From assembly GCA_016871115.1 (NCBI GenBank), contig VFZP01000003.1:1-43798 (forward strand): DNA of 43,798 nt, read 5' to 3'. The DNA is from Acidobacteriota bacterium. Its GTDB lineage: Bacteria > Acidobacteriota > Terriglobia > Bryobacterales > Bryobacteraceae. The translations under genes were made by a program, and so were the position numbers. Below, one piece after another: positions 20,481-30,012 of this stretch (the stretch's first letter is position 1; every line of letters starts with the position of its first letter). Below the pieces are notes generated by a model. The model was not told where the DNA came from. It ran no database searches and saw only the letters and a list, made by a program, of their open reading frames with translations.

Positions 20481-22756
20481 ATGATGTTTCGCGTGCTTCC
20501 GGCCGCCGCCGGGTTGATGCTCTCGGCTGTCGCGGCACTTCCGCAAGCTGACCCGCGTTCTGTGCTGAATCGCTACTGCACGTCCTGCCACAGCCAGCAG
20601 GCAAAGACCGGCAACCTGAGCCTTGAAGGCGAAATCACGCCGGCCACCGCGCAAAAAATCCTGGACAAGGTGAGCGCCTCGAAAATGCCGCCGCCCGGTT
20701 TGCCCATGCCCACGGCCGCCGAGCGGCAGGCGATCGAATCCTGGGCAGCATCCCTACCCGGTGTGATGGCCGTCAAGCGCGACGCCGGGCGCGTAACGGC
20801 GCGGCGCCTCAACCGCGCCGAGTACAACAACACGGTGCGCGATCTGCTCAGTGTCGCGTTGCGTCCGGCGGACGAATTCCCGGTGGACGATTCCGGCTAT
20901 GGCTTTGACAACATCGGCGACGTGCTTTCGTTATCACCCATGCTGATGGAAAAATACATGTCGACGGCGCGGAAGATCGCACGAGCCGCCGTGGGCAACA
21001 GCGGCGGCCCCGCATCCGCTTCAATCCTAGCGCACTACCTCGGCAAGCGCTCCGCCGATGGCGACGATAAGAACGCCGCGAACACCTACCTGCCGTTTTC
21101 CATGCGTGGCGCCCTCTACGGCTAGTTCGTGTTTCCCGCCGCGGCCTCCTACGAGTTCCGCTTCCGCGTGGTGGACCGGCGCCTCGATGAGTCGCACGCC
21201 GTACCCGTGGTGCTTTCCATCGATGGTCAACCGGTCTTCAGCGGGGGCGTGGAGGGCGGCCGCAAAGGCAACTACCATCGCGGTGAGTTCACGGCCCGCG
21301 TTCCGGTCCCGGCGGGCGCGCATTCGTTTCGCGTGAGCTTTCCTCACCTCGCCGCGCGAGAACCGCGCGATAACGTCGCCGCCGACAAGATCCGCCGGTT
21401 GTTTGTTGAATACCTCGACATCGTCGGGCCGTTCCAAGCCAAGCCTGCGGCGCCGCTCGCTCGCGTGATGGCGTGTGGCCATTCGCCAAACGCGCACCGG
21501 GTGATTGCGCGCGCACCGTCGCATCGAACCTCATGCGGCGCGCGTGGCGGCGCAGTCCGGAAGCCGCCGAAGTGAACCGCCTCACCGCGATCATCGAAGC
21601 CGGCACCCGCGACGGCGGAACGTTCGAACACGGCGTGGAACTGGCCCTGCAGGCGCTGCTCTCCTCAGCCGACTTTCTCTTCCGCTTTGAGCGCACGCCC
21701 GGCCCCGGCCCGCTCGGCGCACACGCACTGGCCTCGCGCCTTTCCTACTTCCTCTGGTCTTCCATGCCTGACGAAGAACTCCTGCGTCTGGCTGACGAAA
21801 ACAAACTCCATTCCGCGGATGCCTTGGCGGCGCAAGCAAGGCGCATGCTGGCGGACCCCAAAGCCGCCGCGCTGGTGGATAACTTCGCCGGCCAGTGGCT
21901 GCAACTGCGGAGCCTCGCGCGCGCCAAGCCGGACCCCGCGAAATTCCCCACCGTGGACGACGAGTTGCTCGACGACATGCGCGCCGAAACCACGGCGTTC
22001 GTCTCCGCCATCTTCGGCGAGAACCGCAGCGTGCTGGACCTGCTCGATGCGCCCTTCACCTTCGTGAACGCACCTCTCGCCCGCCACTACGGCATCGGCG
22101 GCGTCACGGGCGAGGCGTTCGAGCGCGTCGAGTTGCAAGGCTCACGGCGCGGCCTGCTAACACATGCCAGCATCCTCACGGTCTCGTCGTATCCCACGCG
22201 CACCTCGCCGGTGATTCGCGGCAAGTGGGTACTTGAGAACATCCTCGGCGCGCCGCCTCCGCCGCCTCCGCCGAATGTGCCGCTCCTTGAGGAATCGAAG
22301 ATCGATCCCAATGTGCCGTTCCGTGCCCAACTGGAACAGCATCGCGCCAACCCGGCTTGTGCAGCGTGCCACAACCAGATGGACCCGATCGGCTTCGGGT
22401 TTGAGAACTACAACGCCGTGGGCGCCTGGCGCACGCACGAAGGGAAGGGTCCGGTGGATGCGTCGGGCACGCTGCCGGGCGGACGCAGCTTCAGCGCGCC
22501 GCTTGAGTTGATCGGCATTCTCAAAGGCCAGTCAGACGCCTTTGCCCGCACGTTTGCCGAAAAGCTACTCACCTTTGCGTTGGGCCGGGGCCTGGAACGC
22601 TATGACCACGAGGCCGTTGACCGCATTGTCGCCGCCGCGCGCCGCGATCAATACCGGTTCTCCGCGTTTAGCACCGCAATCGTCAATAGTGAGCCCTTCC
22701 GCATGCGAGGGGCCGAAACAGCAGTAGTAGCCGCAGCAGCAGGAGGATCGAAGTAA
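20481..22756 (+). pseudogene. Second DUF1592 protein, one in-frame stop and one frameshift
   Basis: From the ATG at 20481 the frame gives a signal peptide, the haem site CTSCH in NRYCTSCHSQQAKTGNLSLE, and DUF1587 (RRLNRAEYNNTVRDLLSV, FPVDDSGYGFDNIGDVLSLS). A TAG at 21123-21125 interrupts GALYG-x-FVFPA, and the same frame continues with a PA14-like strand region (YEFRFRVVDRRLDESHAV). Near 21500 the frame shifts, after which DUF1592/1595 (CARTVASNLMRRAWRRSPEA, SRLSYFLWSSMPDEELL), DUF1588 (TSPVIRGKWVLENILG, CAACHNQMDPIGFGFENYN) and DUF1585 (TFAEKLLTFALGRGLERYDH) continue to a TAA at 22754. It is the typical compact size, unlike the giant paralog. The stop codon overlaps the following DUF1552 start as TAATG. 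Confidence 0.88.
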
Positions 22757-24125
22757 TGGCTGGAAAGTCTCTGCCGCGCCGCACCGTGTTGCGGGGAATC
22801 GGCACCGCAATCGCTTTGCCGGTGCTCGACGCGATGACGCCCGCGCTAGCCGCGCCCGCCACCACGGACAAGCCGACCCGACGCATGGCGTTTGTGTATG
22901 TGCCGAACGGCATCGTCATGAAAGACTGGACGCCTGCGACGGACGGGGACGCAGCTCCGTTGCCCGCCGTGCTACCGCGCATTCTGGAGCCGCTCGCTGC
23001 CTATCGCGACCGGCTGCTGTTGCTATCCGGCCCGACGCTCAACAACGGCCGCGATCTGGGCGACGGCCCTGGCGACCACGCGCGCGCCGCAGCCAGCTAC
23101 CTCACCGGCGCGCACCCGAAGAAGACCTACGGCGCTGACATGCGCAACGGCATTTCCGTCGATCAGATCGCCGCGCAAAAGGTGGGTTCGGGCACGCGCC
23201 TTGCGTCCCTCGAACTCGGTTGCGAAGAGGGCATTCTCTCCGGCAACTGCGACAACGGCTATAGCTGCGCCTATAGCAACAGCCTTTCCTGGCGCACGGC
23301 CAACTCCCCGCTCCCGCCCGAGATCCGCGCGCCGTTTTTGAGCGGCTGTTCGGCGGCGGCGAGGATTCAGACCCCAGCCCCTTGCGCCGCGCCCGCGCCC
23401 GGCGTGAAGAAAAGAGCGTGCTCGATTTTGTGTTGGCCAACGCCAACAGCCTCCGCTCCACGCTGGGCGCGAGCGATCAGCGCAAGCTCGATGAGTATCT
23501 GTTCACGGTGCGCGATATCGAAAAGCGCATCGAAGCCGCCGAACGTGCGGGCGCCACGGGACCTGCGGTACAGCCACCGTTTTCAAAGCCCGGCGACAGC
23601 GTGCCGGAGAACTTCTTTGAACACGCGCGCCTGATGTTCGATCTGATGGCCGCCGCCTTCCAGGCCGACCTCGCGCGTGTTTGCACCTTCATGATCGGCC
23701 CCGAAGGCAGCAACCGCAACTACCGCGAGATCGGCATCACGGATTCGCACCACGGCTTGACGCATCACTTGGGTGACGCCGCGAAGATCGTAAAAATAAC
23801 GCAAATGAATCGCATGCACGCCACTGAGTTCGCCTACTTCCTCGGCAAACTCGCCGCCATGAACGAGGGCGGGTCGAGCGTACTCGACAACTCCATGGTG
23901 GTCTACGGCGGCGGGCTGAGCGACGGCAACCGGCACGATCATCATGACCTGCCGGTGCTGTTGGCAGGTAGCGCGGGCGGCACCTTCCGGTCCGGCCGCC
24001 ACCTGCGGTACGCCAAAGAAACGCCGCTCACCAACCTCTATATCGCCATGCTCGACCGCCTGGGCGTCAATATCGAAAAACTGGAGGATAGCACCGGACA
24101 ACTCGGGCACTTGAGCGGGATCTAG
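22756..24125 (+). pseudogene. Second DUF1552 protein, frameshifted
   Basis: From the ATG at 22756 there is a Tat-like leader (LPRRTVLRGIGTAIALPVLD), then RRMAFVYVPNGIVMKDWTP, SYLTGAHPKKTYGADMRNG, ISVDQIAAQKVGSGTRLASL and CAYSNSLSWR, all DUF1552 hallmarks. Near 23322, after LPPEI, the frame slips by one; the correct continuation (AVFERLFGGGEDSDPSPL, then DFVLANANSLRSTLGASDQR and KLDEYLFTVRDIEKRIEAAE) runs to a TAG at 24123. The missing bases would normally encode the NPR-like residues of this block. Both genes of this operon are therefore broken, while the divergent paralogous pair is intact. Coupled to the upstream gene by a TAATG overlap. Confidence 0.88.
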
Positions 24126-24144
24126 CTACAATGATGAGTACGCC

Positions 24145-26100
24145 ATGAGCGACTCTACTCCGCCGGCCGGCTCTGCCAATCCTCCGGCCGCTTCTCCCGC
24201 TCACCAACATCACGGCCACAGCCACGGCAGCTTCTGGCCCCTGACTCTCGGCGCTCTCGGCGTCGTCTTCGGCGACATCGGCACCAGTCCGCTGTACACC
24301 TTGAAGGAATGCGCGCTGCACGCCAAACTGCACACCGGCGGAGTGCTCGACCGGGAGGACCTGTTCGGCATCCTCTCGCTCATCTTCTGGGCGATGACGC
24401 TGGTAATTACCTTCAAGTACCTCGTGTTCGTCATGCGCGCCGACAACAACGGCGAGGGCGGCATCTTCGCTCTGTTGGCGCTGGTGCCCAAGAAGATGCG
24501 CTCCACCGAGCGCGGGCAGGTCCAACGCCTGGCGCTGCTGGCCATCCTCGGGGCCTCGCTGCTCTACGGCGATGGAATGATCACGCCGGCCATCTCCGTG
24601 CTCGGAGCGGTGGAAGGCATCGTGGTCATCAACCCCGCGCTGCGATCCTGGGTGGTGCCGATCGCCTGCGTCATCCTGATCGGCCTGTTTGCGTTGCAGA
24701 GCCGCGGCACAGCCACCGTTGGCAAACTGTTCGGACCAGTGATGCTGCTCTGGTTTGTCACGATCGGGCTGCTCGGCATCTACCACATCAGCCACGACCC
24801 GCACATTCTCACCGCCGTGTTCCCCATGCACGCCATCAACTATTTCTCGCACCACGGCTGGGGCGGCTTCACCATCCTGGCGAGCGTGGTGCTGGCGGTT
24901 ACCGGCGGCGAGGCGCTGTATGCCGACATGGGCCACTTCGGACTGAAGCCGATTCGCGCTGGCTGGCTGGGACTTGCCTTCCCCGCCCTGCTGCTGAACT
25001 ACTTCGGCCAAGGCGCGCTGGTGGACAAAAATCTGGCGGCCGCCGCCAACCCGTTCTACTCAATGGTGCCGGCGGGCGGCGCCACGCTGGCGCTGGTGGT
25101 TCTGGCCAGCGCGGCCGCGGTGATCGCCTCACAGGCTTTGATCTCCGGCGCATTTTCCCTCACGCGCCAGGCCATGCAACTCGGCTTCTTTCCCCGCGTG
25201 CGGGTCCGCCATACCGCTCACAATGTGGAAGGCCAGGTCTACCTGCCCGAGATCAATATGTTGCTCGCCGTCGGCTGCCTTTTGCTGGTGATCGGTTTCC
25301 GCACGTCTTCCAATCTGGCCGCGGCTTACGGCATCGCAGTGACCGGGGACATGGTGATTACTTCGCTGATGTTCTACGTCATCACGCGCGAAGCCTGGGG
25401 CTGGAGCATCGCCAAGGCGCTGCCGATAGTGGCTTTCTTTCTTTTGCTGGACTTGCCTTTTCTGGGCGCCAACCTCACCAAACTCTTCGTAGGCGGTTAT
25501 GTGCCCATCCTGATTGCCGCCCTCTTTCTTTCCGTCATGGTCATCTGGAATCGCGGCCGCACGCTCATCGGCGAGCGCTACGCCAAACGCTTTCCCAGCC
25601 CGGAGTGGGCGAAGGAAGAAATCGACACCCACTTGGCGACCCGCGTGCCCGGCACGGCCGTCTTCATGGCCTCCAACGATAAGACCGTCCCGCCCATTCT
25701 GGTCTCCTACGTTTCGCGCAGCCGCTCGCTGCATGAAACCGTCATCCTTGTCACTGTCAAGTTTGCCAACACGCCTACCTTGCCCGCCGACAACCGGTTG
25801 ACGGTCGCCAAAGACTCCTATGGTTTCTGGCGCGTCGTGATGATGTATGGATTCATGGAGGAGCCCCAGGTGGTCAGCATGCTCATCCAGGCGTGTGCGG
25901 CGCACCAGATCCCGTTCGATCCCGAAGAAGTGGTGTACTTTCTGGGCCGCGAGAGTTTTGTGGCCTCCAAGCGCGGCCACATGGGTCCGGTGGAAGAAAG
26001 CGTGTTCGCTTTCCTTTCGCGAAATACGGTCTCCGCTGACCGTTTCTTTGACCTGCCGCACCGGCAGGTGATGGAAATCGGCACTCAGATGGACCTCTAA
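24145..26100 (+). CDS. kup: KUP-family potassium uptake transporter
   Basis: A 651-residue KUP/HAK/KT transporter importing potassium, probably with protons, across the inner membrane. Signature blocks are TLGALGVVFGDIGTSPLYTL near the N-terminus, YGDGMITPAISVLGAVEGI, GGEALYADMGHFG, FPALLLNYFGQGALV and the STQALISGAFSLTRQA-like segment of helix 8. About twelve membrane segments are followed by a C-terminal cytoplasmic domain of about 190 residues containing GTAVFMASNDKTVPPIL. The N-terminus has a short extra stretch rich in Pro and His (HQHHGHSHG) before the first helix. It starts 19 bp after the broken DUF1552 gene, so there is no room for a c-di-AMP riboswitch. The frame is intact. Confidence 0.96.
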   Translation: MSDSTPPAGSANPPAASPAHQHHGHSHGSFWPLTLGALGVVFGDIGTSPLYTLKECALHAKLHTGGVLDREDLFGILSLIFWAMTLVITFKYLVFVMRADNNGEGGIFALLALVPKKMRSTERGQVQRLALLAILGASLLYGDGMITPAISVLGAVEGIVVINPALRSWVVPIACVILIGLFALQSRGTATVGKLFGPVMLLWFVTIGLLGIYHISHDPHILTAVFPMHAINYFSHHGWGGFTILASVVLAVTGGEALYADMGHFGLKPIRAGWLGLAFPALLLNYFGQGALVDKNLAAAANPFYSMVPAGGATLALVVLASAAAVIASQALISGAFSLTRQAMQLGFFPRVRVRHTAHNVEGQVYLPEINMLLAVGCLLLVIGFRTSSNLAAAYGIAVTGDMVITSLMFYVITREAWGWSIAKALPIVAFFLLLDLPFLGANLTKLFVGGYVPILIAALFLSVMVIWNRGRTLIGERYAKRFPSPEWAKEEIDTHLATRVPGTAVFMASNDKTVPPILVSYVSRSRSLHETVILVTVKFANTPTLPADNRLTVAKDSYGFWRVVMMYGFMEEPQVVSMLIQACAAHQIPFDPEEVVYFLGRESFVASKRGHMGPVEESVFAFLSRNTVSADRFFDLPHRQVMEIGTQMDL

Positions 26101-26166
26101 GTCTAAGGGGTCCACTCAGAAAGGTCTCACGTCGGCCCGTTCACCCTCCTGGGGAGTGCGGGACCG

Positions 26167-26301
26167 TTATTGCCTTTCCGCAGGTTGTACACCGGCCTCG
26201 TCCTCGATCAAGGCGGCATGCTCGGTTTGTTCCTCGTAGTGCGCCAGAACTCGGCGCAACTTGGCATCTTCCCATCCTCTTGGTAGTTTGGCCTCGCTCA
26301 T
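26167..26301 (-). CDS. Small antitoxin-like protein (44 residues), probably truncated
   Basis: The ATG at 26301 gives a 44-residue protein beginning MSEAKLPRGWEDAKLRRVLA, then HYEEQTEHAALIEDEAG. This KLPxGW / HYExQTExEA / EDEA pattern is known to me from small antitoxin-like proteins encoded after a toxin; those usually continue with a segment such as VMEVPxELVPxVREL, which is missing here, so the protein appears cut short. The preceding frame carries a toxin-like C-terminal remnant, consistent with a decayed toxin-antitoxin pair. Confidence 0.5.
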   Translation of the reverse strand: MSEAKLPRGWEDAKLRRVLAHYEEQTEHAALIEDEAGVQPAERQ

Positions 26302-26371
26302 GGGTGCTTTTTCTTCTACGCCGCCGAAACGCTGTAAGTGGCTTTCCGGTCAACTCGTACGCCGTGATCAC
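26302..26371 (-). pseudogene. Toxin C-terminal remnant upstream of the small antitoxin
   Basis: Just upstream of the antitoxin-like ATG the minus strand encodes VITAYELTGKPLTAFRRRRR, which resembles the C-terminal end of small basic toxins paired with this antitoxin type (a VxTAY...TGKPLxAFRRRRRK ending). No N-terminal toxin part was found, and the frame runs on into the antitoxin gene without the usual stop. Confidence 0.4.
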
Positions 26372-26617
26372 GAAGAGAAAGCCAATTTTCTGCTGAAAGC
26401 CAATTCTACTTCGCTTCTGCCGGAGTTGCCATCAGAGAGGAATGCTTCCAAGCGCTTCCTTCTTGTGTGAGGGCTCGACGATCGGAACATTGGCGCAGTC
26501 CTTTCTGCGTTGAGCGCCCCCTTGCGGCGGGCGGCTGCATTGCCTGGGCGATGGTCTGACCGACACACGATCCGCATAACATGATGACGCAAATGATCGC
26601 GGAGTGATCCGTTGCGC
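26372..26617. other. Non-coding stretch with an 18-bp-period direct repeat
   Basis: No gene recognised. GAAAGCCAATT occurs at 26377-26387 and again at 26395-26405 (an 18-bp period), probably a small tandem duplication in the decayed toxin region. The rest shows no family resemblance on either strand. Confidence 0.45.
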
Positions 26618-27634
26618 TCACCGGACCGCCGGGAACGGGCGGGCCTGAGCGGCTTCGAGCACCGAAGGGTTCTCCCGGCGCAAGCGCACCGACGTTTCTT
26701 TGGCAGCGCTCGCTTTTTCCTCCTGGCCCATCCGGAAGTAGATTTGCGAGGACATCATCCAGGGCTGCGCGTTCTTGGGGTCCAGTTTCGCGGCCTGCTC
26801 CAGTTCGGCCACCGCCTCGTCCAACTTCCCGAGATTCATGAGCGCCCGGGCCAGGGCGACGCTGGCGGGCGAATACTCGGGCCGGATTGCGAGGGCTTGG
26901 CGAAGCGGCGCCAGGGCCGGTTTCCATTCCGATTGCTTCACCAGCAGGTCTCCGTAAAAGAAGAACGGCTCCTCGTAACGCGGGTCCAGTTCCATGGCCT
27001 TGCGCAGGAACTCCAATGCGGGCGCTGTGCTGCCCCGCTTCTGCAGGTAAAAGCCGTACTCAAACTGCGCGCGGGCCGACCGGGGAAAGCACTCGACAGC
27101 CTGCGCGGCAAGCTGTGCTGCTTCGGCCTCTTCGCCGGCGTCTTGATACGCCTTGATCGCCAGCAGGTACAGGTTCTCTTCGCCCGGTGCAACCGCTAAC
27201 GCCTCGCGCAAAACCGCCGCGGTCTCGTGGAAGTAGCGGCCTTGGCTGAACTCCACGCTCAGCACCTGCATCAGCTTCAGATTGCGAGGCTGGAACTTCA
27301 GGGCCGCCTGCCAGGCGCGAATCGTATCCTCACGCCGCTCCAGTTTTTGGAAGTTCAGGCCGCGCACGAAGTGCACCTGATAGCCCGGCTGCACGGCCGC
27401 GGCGCGGTCGAGGAGCGGCGCGGCTTCGGCTTCGGCGCGGCTGCGATGCAAGTAAACGCCGTAGTTGAACAGCGCGGCGTAGTGCCGCGGGTTCATGGCA
27501 ATGGCCTGCTGCCAACGCCTGGCCGAGCCCGCGCCATCACCCTGCTGGGCCGCCGCGAGGCCTTGTTCGGCCAGCGAGTCCGCCGTCGACTGCGGCATCA
27601 GCAGGGCCAGCACGATCGCGGCCGCGAGGATCAT
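26618..27634 (-). CDS. Exported TPR protein coupled to CRTAC1
   Basis: From the ATG at 27634 the 338-residue protein has a signal peptide (ILAAAIVLALLMPQSTA) and about eight TPR units: LAEQGLAAAQQGDGAGSARR, MNPRHYAALFNYGVYLHRSR, HFVRGLNFQKLERREDTIRA, YGFYLQKRGSTAPALEFLRK, AMELDPRYEEPFFFYGDLLV, ALARALMNLGKLDEAVAELE and SSQIYFRMGQEEKASAAKET. Its ATG overlaps the CRTAC1 stop as ATGA. CRTAC1-TPR gene pairs recur in Solibacter-like genomes, which suggests the TPR protein serves the propeller protein, although this is unproven. It is the last gene of the five-gene minus-strand run. Confidence 0.85.
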   Translation of the reverse strand: MILAAAIVLALLMPQSTADSLAEQGLAAAQQGDGAGSARRWQQAIAMNPRHYAALFNYGVYLHRSRAEAEAAPLLDRAAAVQPGYQVHFVRGLNFQKLERREDTIRAWQAALKFQPRNLKLMQVLSVEFSQGRYFHETAAVLREALAVAPGEENLYLLAIKAYQDAGEEAEAAQLAAQAVECFPRSARAQFEYGFYLQKRGSTAPALEFLRKAMELDPRYEEPFFFYGDLLVKQSEWKPALAPLRQALAIRPEYSPASVALARALMNLGKLDEAVAELEQAAKLDPKNAQPWMMSSQIYFRMGQEEKASAAKETSVRLRRENPSVLEAAQARPFPAVR

Positions 27635-28794
27635 CTTCTGCCGCTGCCTTCCTTCAACACGAGCGTGGCTCCAGCGGCGCAGCCGGCGAAAACCTCCGTT
27701 GCGCCCGAGGGCCATCGCACGGTGACCGAGTCTACAGCTTCGGCCGCGCCCAAGCCAAAATGCAGGCGCAGCTCGTTCTGAGAAAGGAAGCTGGATTGAC
27801 CGAGGCGCGGCAATGTCTGCCTGGCGCCGCCCGCCTCAATGGTCACGAGCGCGCCAATGGCTGAGCGGTTCGAGGTCACGCCTTCCAGCGTCACTTTGAT
27901 CCACCGCGCCGTGCTGCCGGCGGCCAGCCCGTTGCGCAGCAGCGACGGCGGCTCGCCCATGTTCATCACGGCCACGTCGATATCGCCGTCATTGTCGAAA
28001 TCCGCAAACACCGCGCCGCGGCTGGAATGCCGCGCCGCCAAGCCCGCGCCCGCCATAGCGCTGACGTCTTCAAACTTGCCGCCGCCCAGATTCCGGTAGA
28101 CGAGGCGCGGCTGCGTGTAGGTCTCACTCCTCCCGGCCTTGTCCAACTCCAGATACACATGCCCGTTCACTTGGAAGATATCCTGCCAGCCGTCGTTGTC
28201 CAGATCCACCAGAGCCACGCCCCAACCGACGAATTGCGGATTGATGGCGAGGCCGGCCGAGAGCACGGCATCTTCAAAAATGCCGCCGCCCGTGTTGCGG
28301 TACAGGTTCGGATGGTCACCGGAGAAATTGGTCTTCACGATGTCCAGCAATCCGTCGCGGTTGTAGTCGCCTACGCCTACGCCATTGCCGCCCTGTTCGA
28401 AACCATGCTCATTGAGCGCGACGCCGGTTTCGGTGCCGATCTCGCGGAAGGTACCGTTCTTCTGATTGCGGAACAGCATACTGGGCGTGGAATTGCTGGC
28501 GAAGTAGATGTCCACCCAGCCATCGCCATTCAGGTCGGCGGCGACCGGCGTGAAGGCGTAGAAGCCTTGCACGGTGCCGATACCGGGAGCTTTGGTCACG
28601 TCTTCGAACGTCGCGTCGGCGCGCTGGTGGTAGAGCGTGGCGCTGCCGAAAGGTAATCCGCGAGGGCCGCAGAACACGGGCATGCCTTTCCACTCGCAAT
28701 TGGAGGCTTTGCCGGGCGGCGGCGTGGTGGCGGGGTCGAACTGCTGGTAGCTGGTATCCGGTACGGAAACAAGGCCCTGCTTCCAGAAGTTCAC
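27631..28794 (-). CDS. CRTAC1-type FG-GAP/ASPIC protein lacking its N-terminal part
   Basis: A 387-residue protein with the second half of a CRTAC1 propeller: NCEWKGMPVFCGPRGLPFG, VAADLNGDGWVDIYFASNST, VGDYNRDGLLDIVKTNFSGD, VDLDNDGWQDIFQVNGHVY and FADFDNDGDIDVAVMN, then a full ASPIC/UnbV domain (RSAIGALVTIEAGGARQTL, GQSSFLSQNELRLHFGLG). Family members normally have a signal peptide and two or more FG-GAP repeats before the CGPRGLP block; here the frame begins abruptly at a GTG (28794) six bases after the stop of the lipoprotein gene. Without a signal peptide, export is doubtful, so it is either an in-place deletion product or a degenerate gene kept for translational coupling to the TPR gene. 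Confidence 0.8.
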   Translation of the reverse strand: MNFWKQGLVSVPDTSYQQFDPATTPPPGKASNCEWKGMPVFCGPRGLPFGSATLYHQRADATFEDVTKAPGIGTVQGFYAFTPVAADLNGDGWVDIYFASNSTPSMLFRNQKNGTFREIGTETGVALNEHGFEQGGNGVGVGDYNRDGLLDIVKTNFSGDHPNLYRNTGGGIFEDAVLSAGLAINPQFVGWGVALVDLDNDGWQDIFQVNGHVYLELDKAGRSETYTQPRLVYRNLGGGKFEDVSAMAGAGLAARHSSRGAVFADFDNDGDIDVAVMNMGEPPSLLRNGLAAGSTARWIKVTLEGVTSNRSAIGALVTIEAGGARQTLPRLGQSSFLSQNELRLHFGLGAAEAVDSVTVRWPSGATEVFAGCAAGATLVLKEGSGRR

Positions 28795-28800
28795 GCCTGC

Positions 28801-29994
28801 TTACTTGGTTGCCACAGACGGCACGGCGCGGCGCGCCATGATCATGCTGGTGGGGCGGCGGCCGGCGCCGTAGCCCAATTCAAGGCCCAGTTCGCCGACG
28901 TTGGCTTTGTCTTCGAACGCCGCCGCCAGGTCCTTCTGATGCCAGGTCTTGAACGGTTTGTCCGGCATGGAGTATTGGCCGAACACCTTGGTGTTCCAGT
29001 CCGGCGCCTTCAGGAAGCGGAACGGCACGCCCGTGTCGTCCTGGAGAATCGTGCGGCTGGTTTCGAGCACTTGATTGCGAAGGTCCTTCATCCCCGGCCA
29101 GTGCATGATGAACTGCGCGGATTTAATGAGCGTGTCAGGCTGGCCCAGCTTCAGCAGAAAGTTATAAAGATCGGGCTTCGACTTGAACTCGGCGTCGAGC
29201 TTCTTCGAGAAGTAGTAGACCTTCTGCGTGTCGCCGGCAGCGCCCAGCCGGAACGAAACTTCCGCGCCCATCGGCTTCTTCGGTTTACCCTTGGCGTCCA
29301 CACCGGCGGTGGCGGCGTCGAAGTCTGTAAAGGCGCCCTCGTCGGTGAGGTTGCCGTGGCGGATGCCCTCGATCGTGTATCCGGCGCGCGCCAGCAGCAG
29401 GCAAATCGTCTCCAGCAGTCCGTCGGCCACGCGGCCGCGGAAGTCCTTGTCCATTTCGCTGGTGACAAAGAAGCTGCGCTTGAAGATGGAGCGCACGCCG
29501 CGTGTCCAGTCCTGCATCTCAACGCCGGTTTCCGCCAGCTTGAAGTCCGCCGGCGAGCGCAGCGTACCGGCGGGTTCGAGGCCCACCATCACATACGCCG
29601 GCCGGCCCGGATAGAAGCCGGTGAGGTACAGCACGTCAGGGCCGCTGAAGGGGTAGAACACGAACGAGCCTTTGGGCTCGAGCGGCGCCATGGTGCGCTT
29701 CCAAAACGCGCGCATCGGCTCGGCCTGCGTGGTCTGAAACTGCGCCCACGTTTCTTCAAAGCCCTTGGCATACGCTTGCCAGTCCGGCGTCTGTTCGTGC
29801 GCGGCAAACGGTCCGCCGGGGCGGCCCTTGAGTCCGGCGATGAAGCGCGCGGTGTCGTTGAAAGAAACCGCCGCCGCCGACAACGGCCGTTCGGCCGGCT
29901 TGGCCTCGACCTTCGGGGCCGGCGCGGGAGCGGGCGCGCAGGAGACAGTCAACAGCAGCGCCGCGGTCGCGGCCGACAGGTGAGAAAACGTCAT
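28801..29994 (-). CDS. Unknown putative lipoprotein of about 400 residues
   Basis: A 397-residue protein with a lipoprotein-type signal (AALLLTVSCAPAPAP; Cys about residue 19) and a Pro/Ala/Lys linker. The globular part has the striking segments FVFYPFSGPDVLYLTGFYPG and YVMVGLEPAGTL, then TLIKSAQFIMHWPGMKDLRN and VLETSRTILQDDTGVPFRFL, and ends with ELGLELGYGAGRRPTSMIM. The family seems to recur in Acidobacteriota and Bacteroidota, but I know of no assigned function and no catalytic motif stands out. It lies 18 bp after the RlpA-like gene and 6 bp before the CRTAC1 fragment, in an apparent operon with a class A PBP, so an envelope role is a reasonable inference. Confidence 0.7.
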   Translation of the reverse strand: MTFSHLSAATAALLLTVSCAPAPAPAPKVEAKPAERPLSAAAVSFNDTARFIAGLKGRPGGPFAAHEQTPDWQAYAKGFEETWAQFQTTQAEPMRAFWKRTMAPLEPKGSFVFYPFSGPDVLYLTGFYPGRPAYVMVGLEPAGTLRSPADFKLAETGVEMQDWTRGVRSIFKRSFFVTSEMDKDFRGRVADGLLETICLLLARAGYTIEGIRHGNLTDEGAFTDFDAATAGVDAKGKPKKPMGAEVSFRLGAAGDTQKVYYFSKKLDAEFKSKPDLYNFLLKLGQPDTLIKSAQFIMHWPGMKDLRNQVLETSRTILQDDTGVPFRFLKAPDWNTKVFGQYSMPDKPFKTWHQKDLAAAFEDKANVGELGLELGYGAGRRPTSMIMARRAVPSVATK

Positions 29995-30012
29995 TGTCTT
30001 GTTCTAATGTTT

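Noticed and set aside
24126-24144. c-di-AMP (ydaO) riboswitch upstream of kup
   Set aside because: Only 19 bp separate kup from the upstream gene, too short for the element, and no conserved pieces are visible.
24067-25011. Long minus-strand open frame opposite kup (also 25129-26115)
   Set aside because: The codon pattern mirrors the plus-strand kup gene and the translation is low-complexity Asp/Gln/His/Gly-rich, typical of antisense shadows in high-GC DNA.
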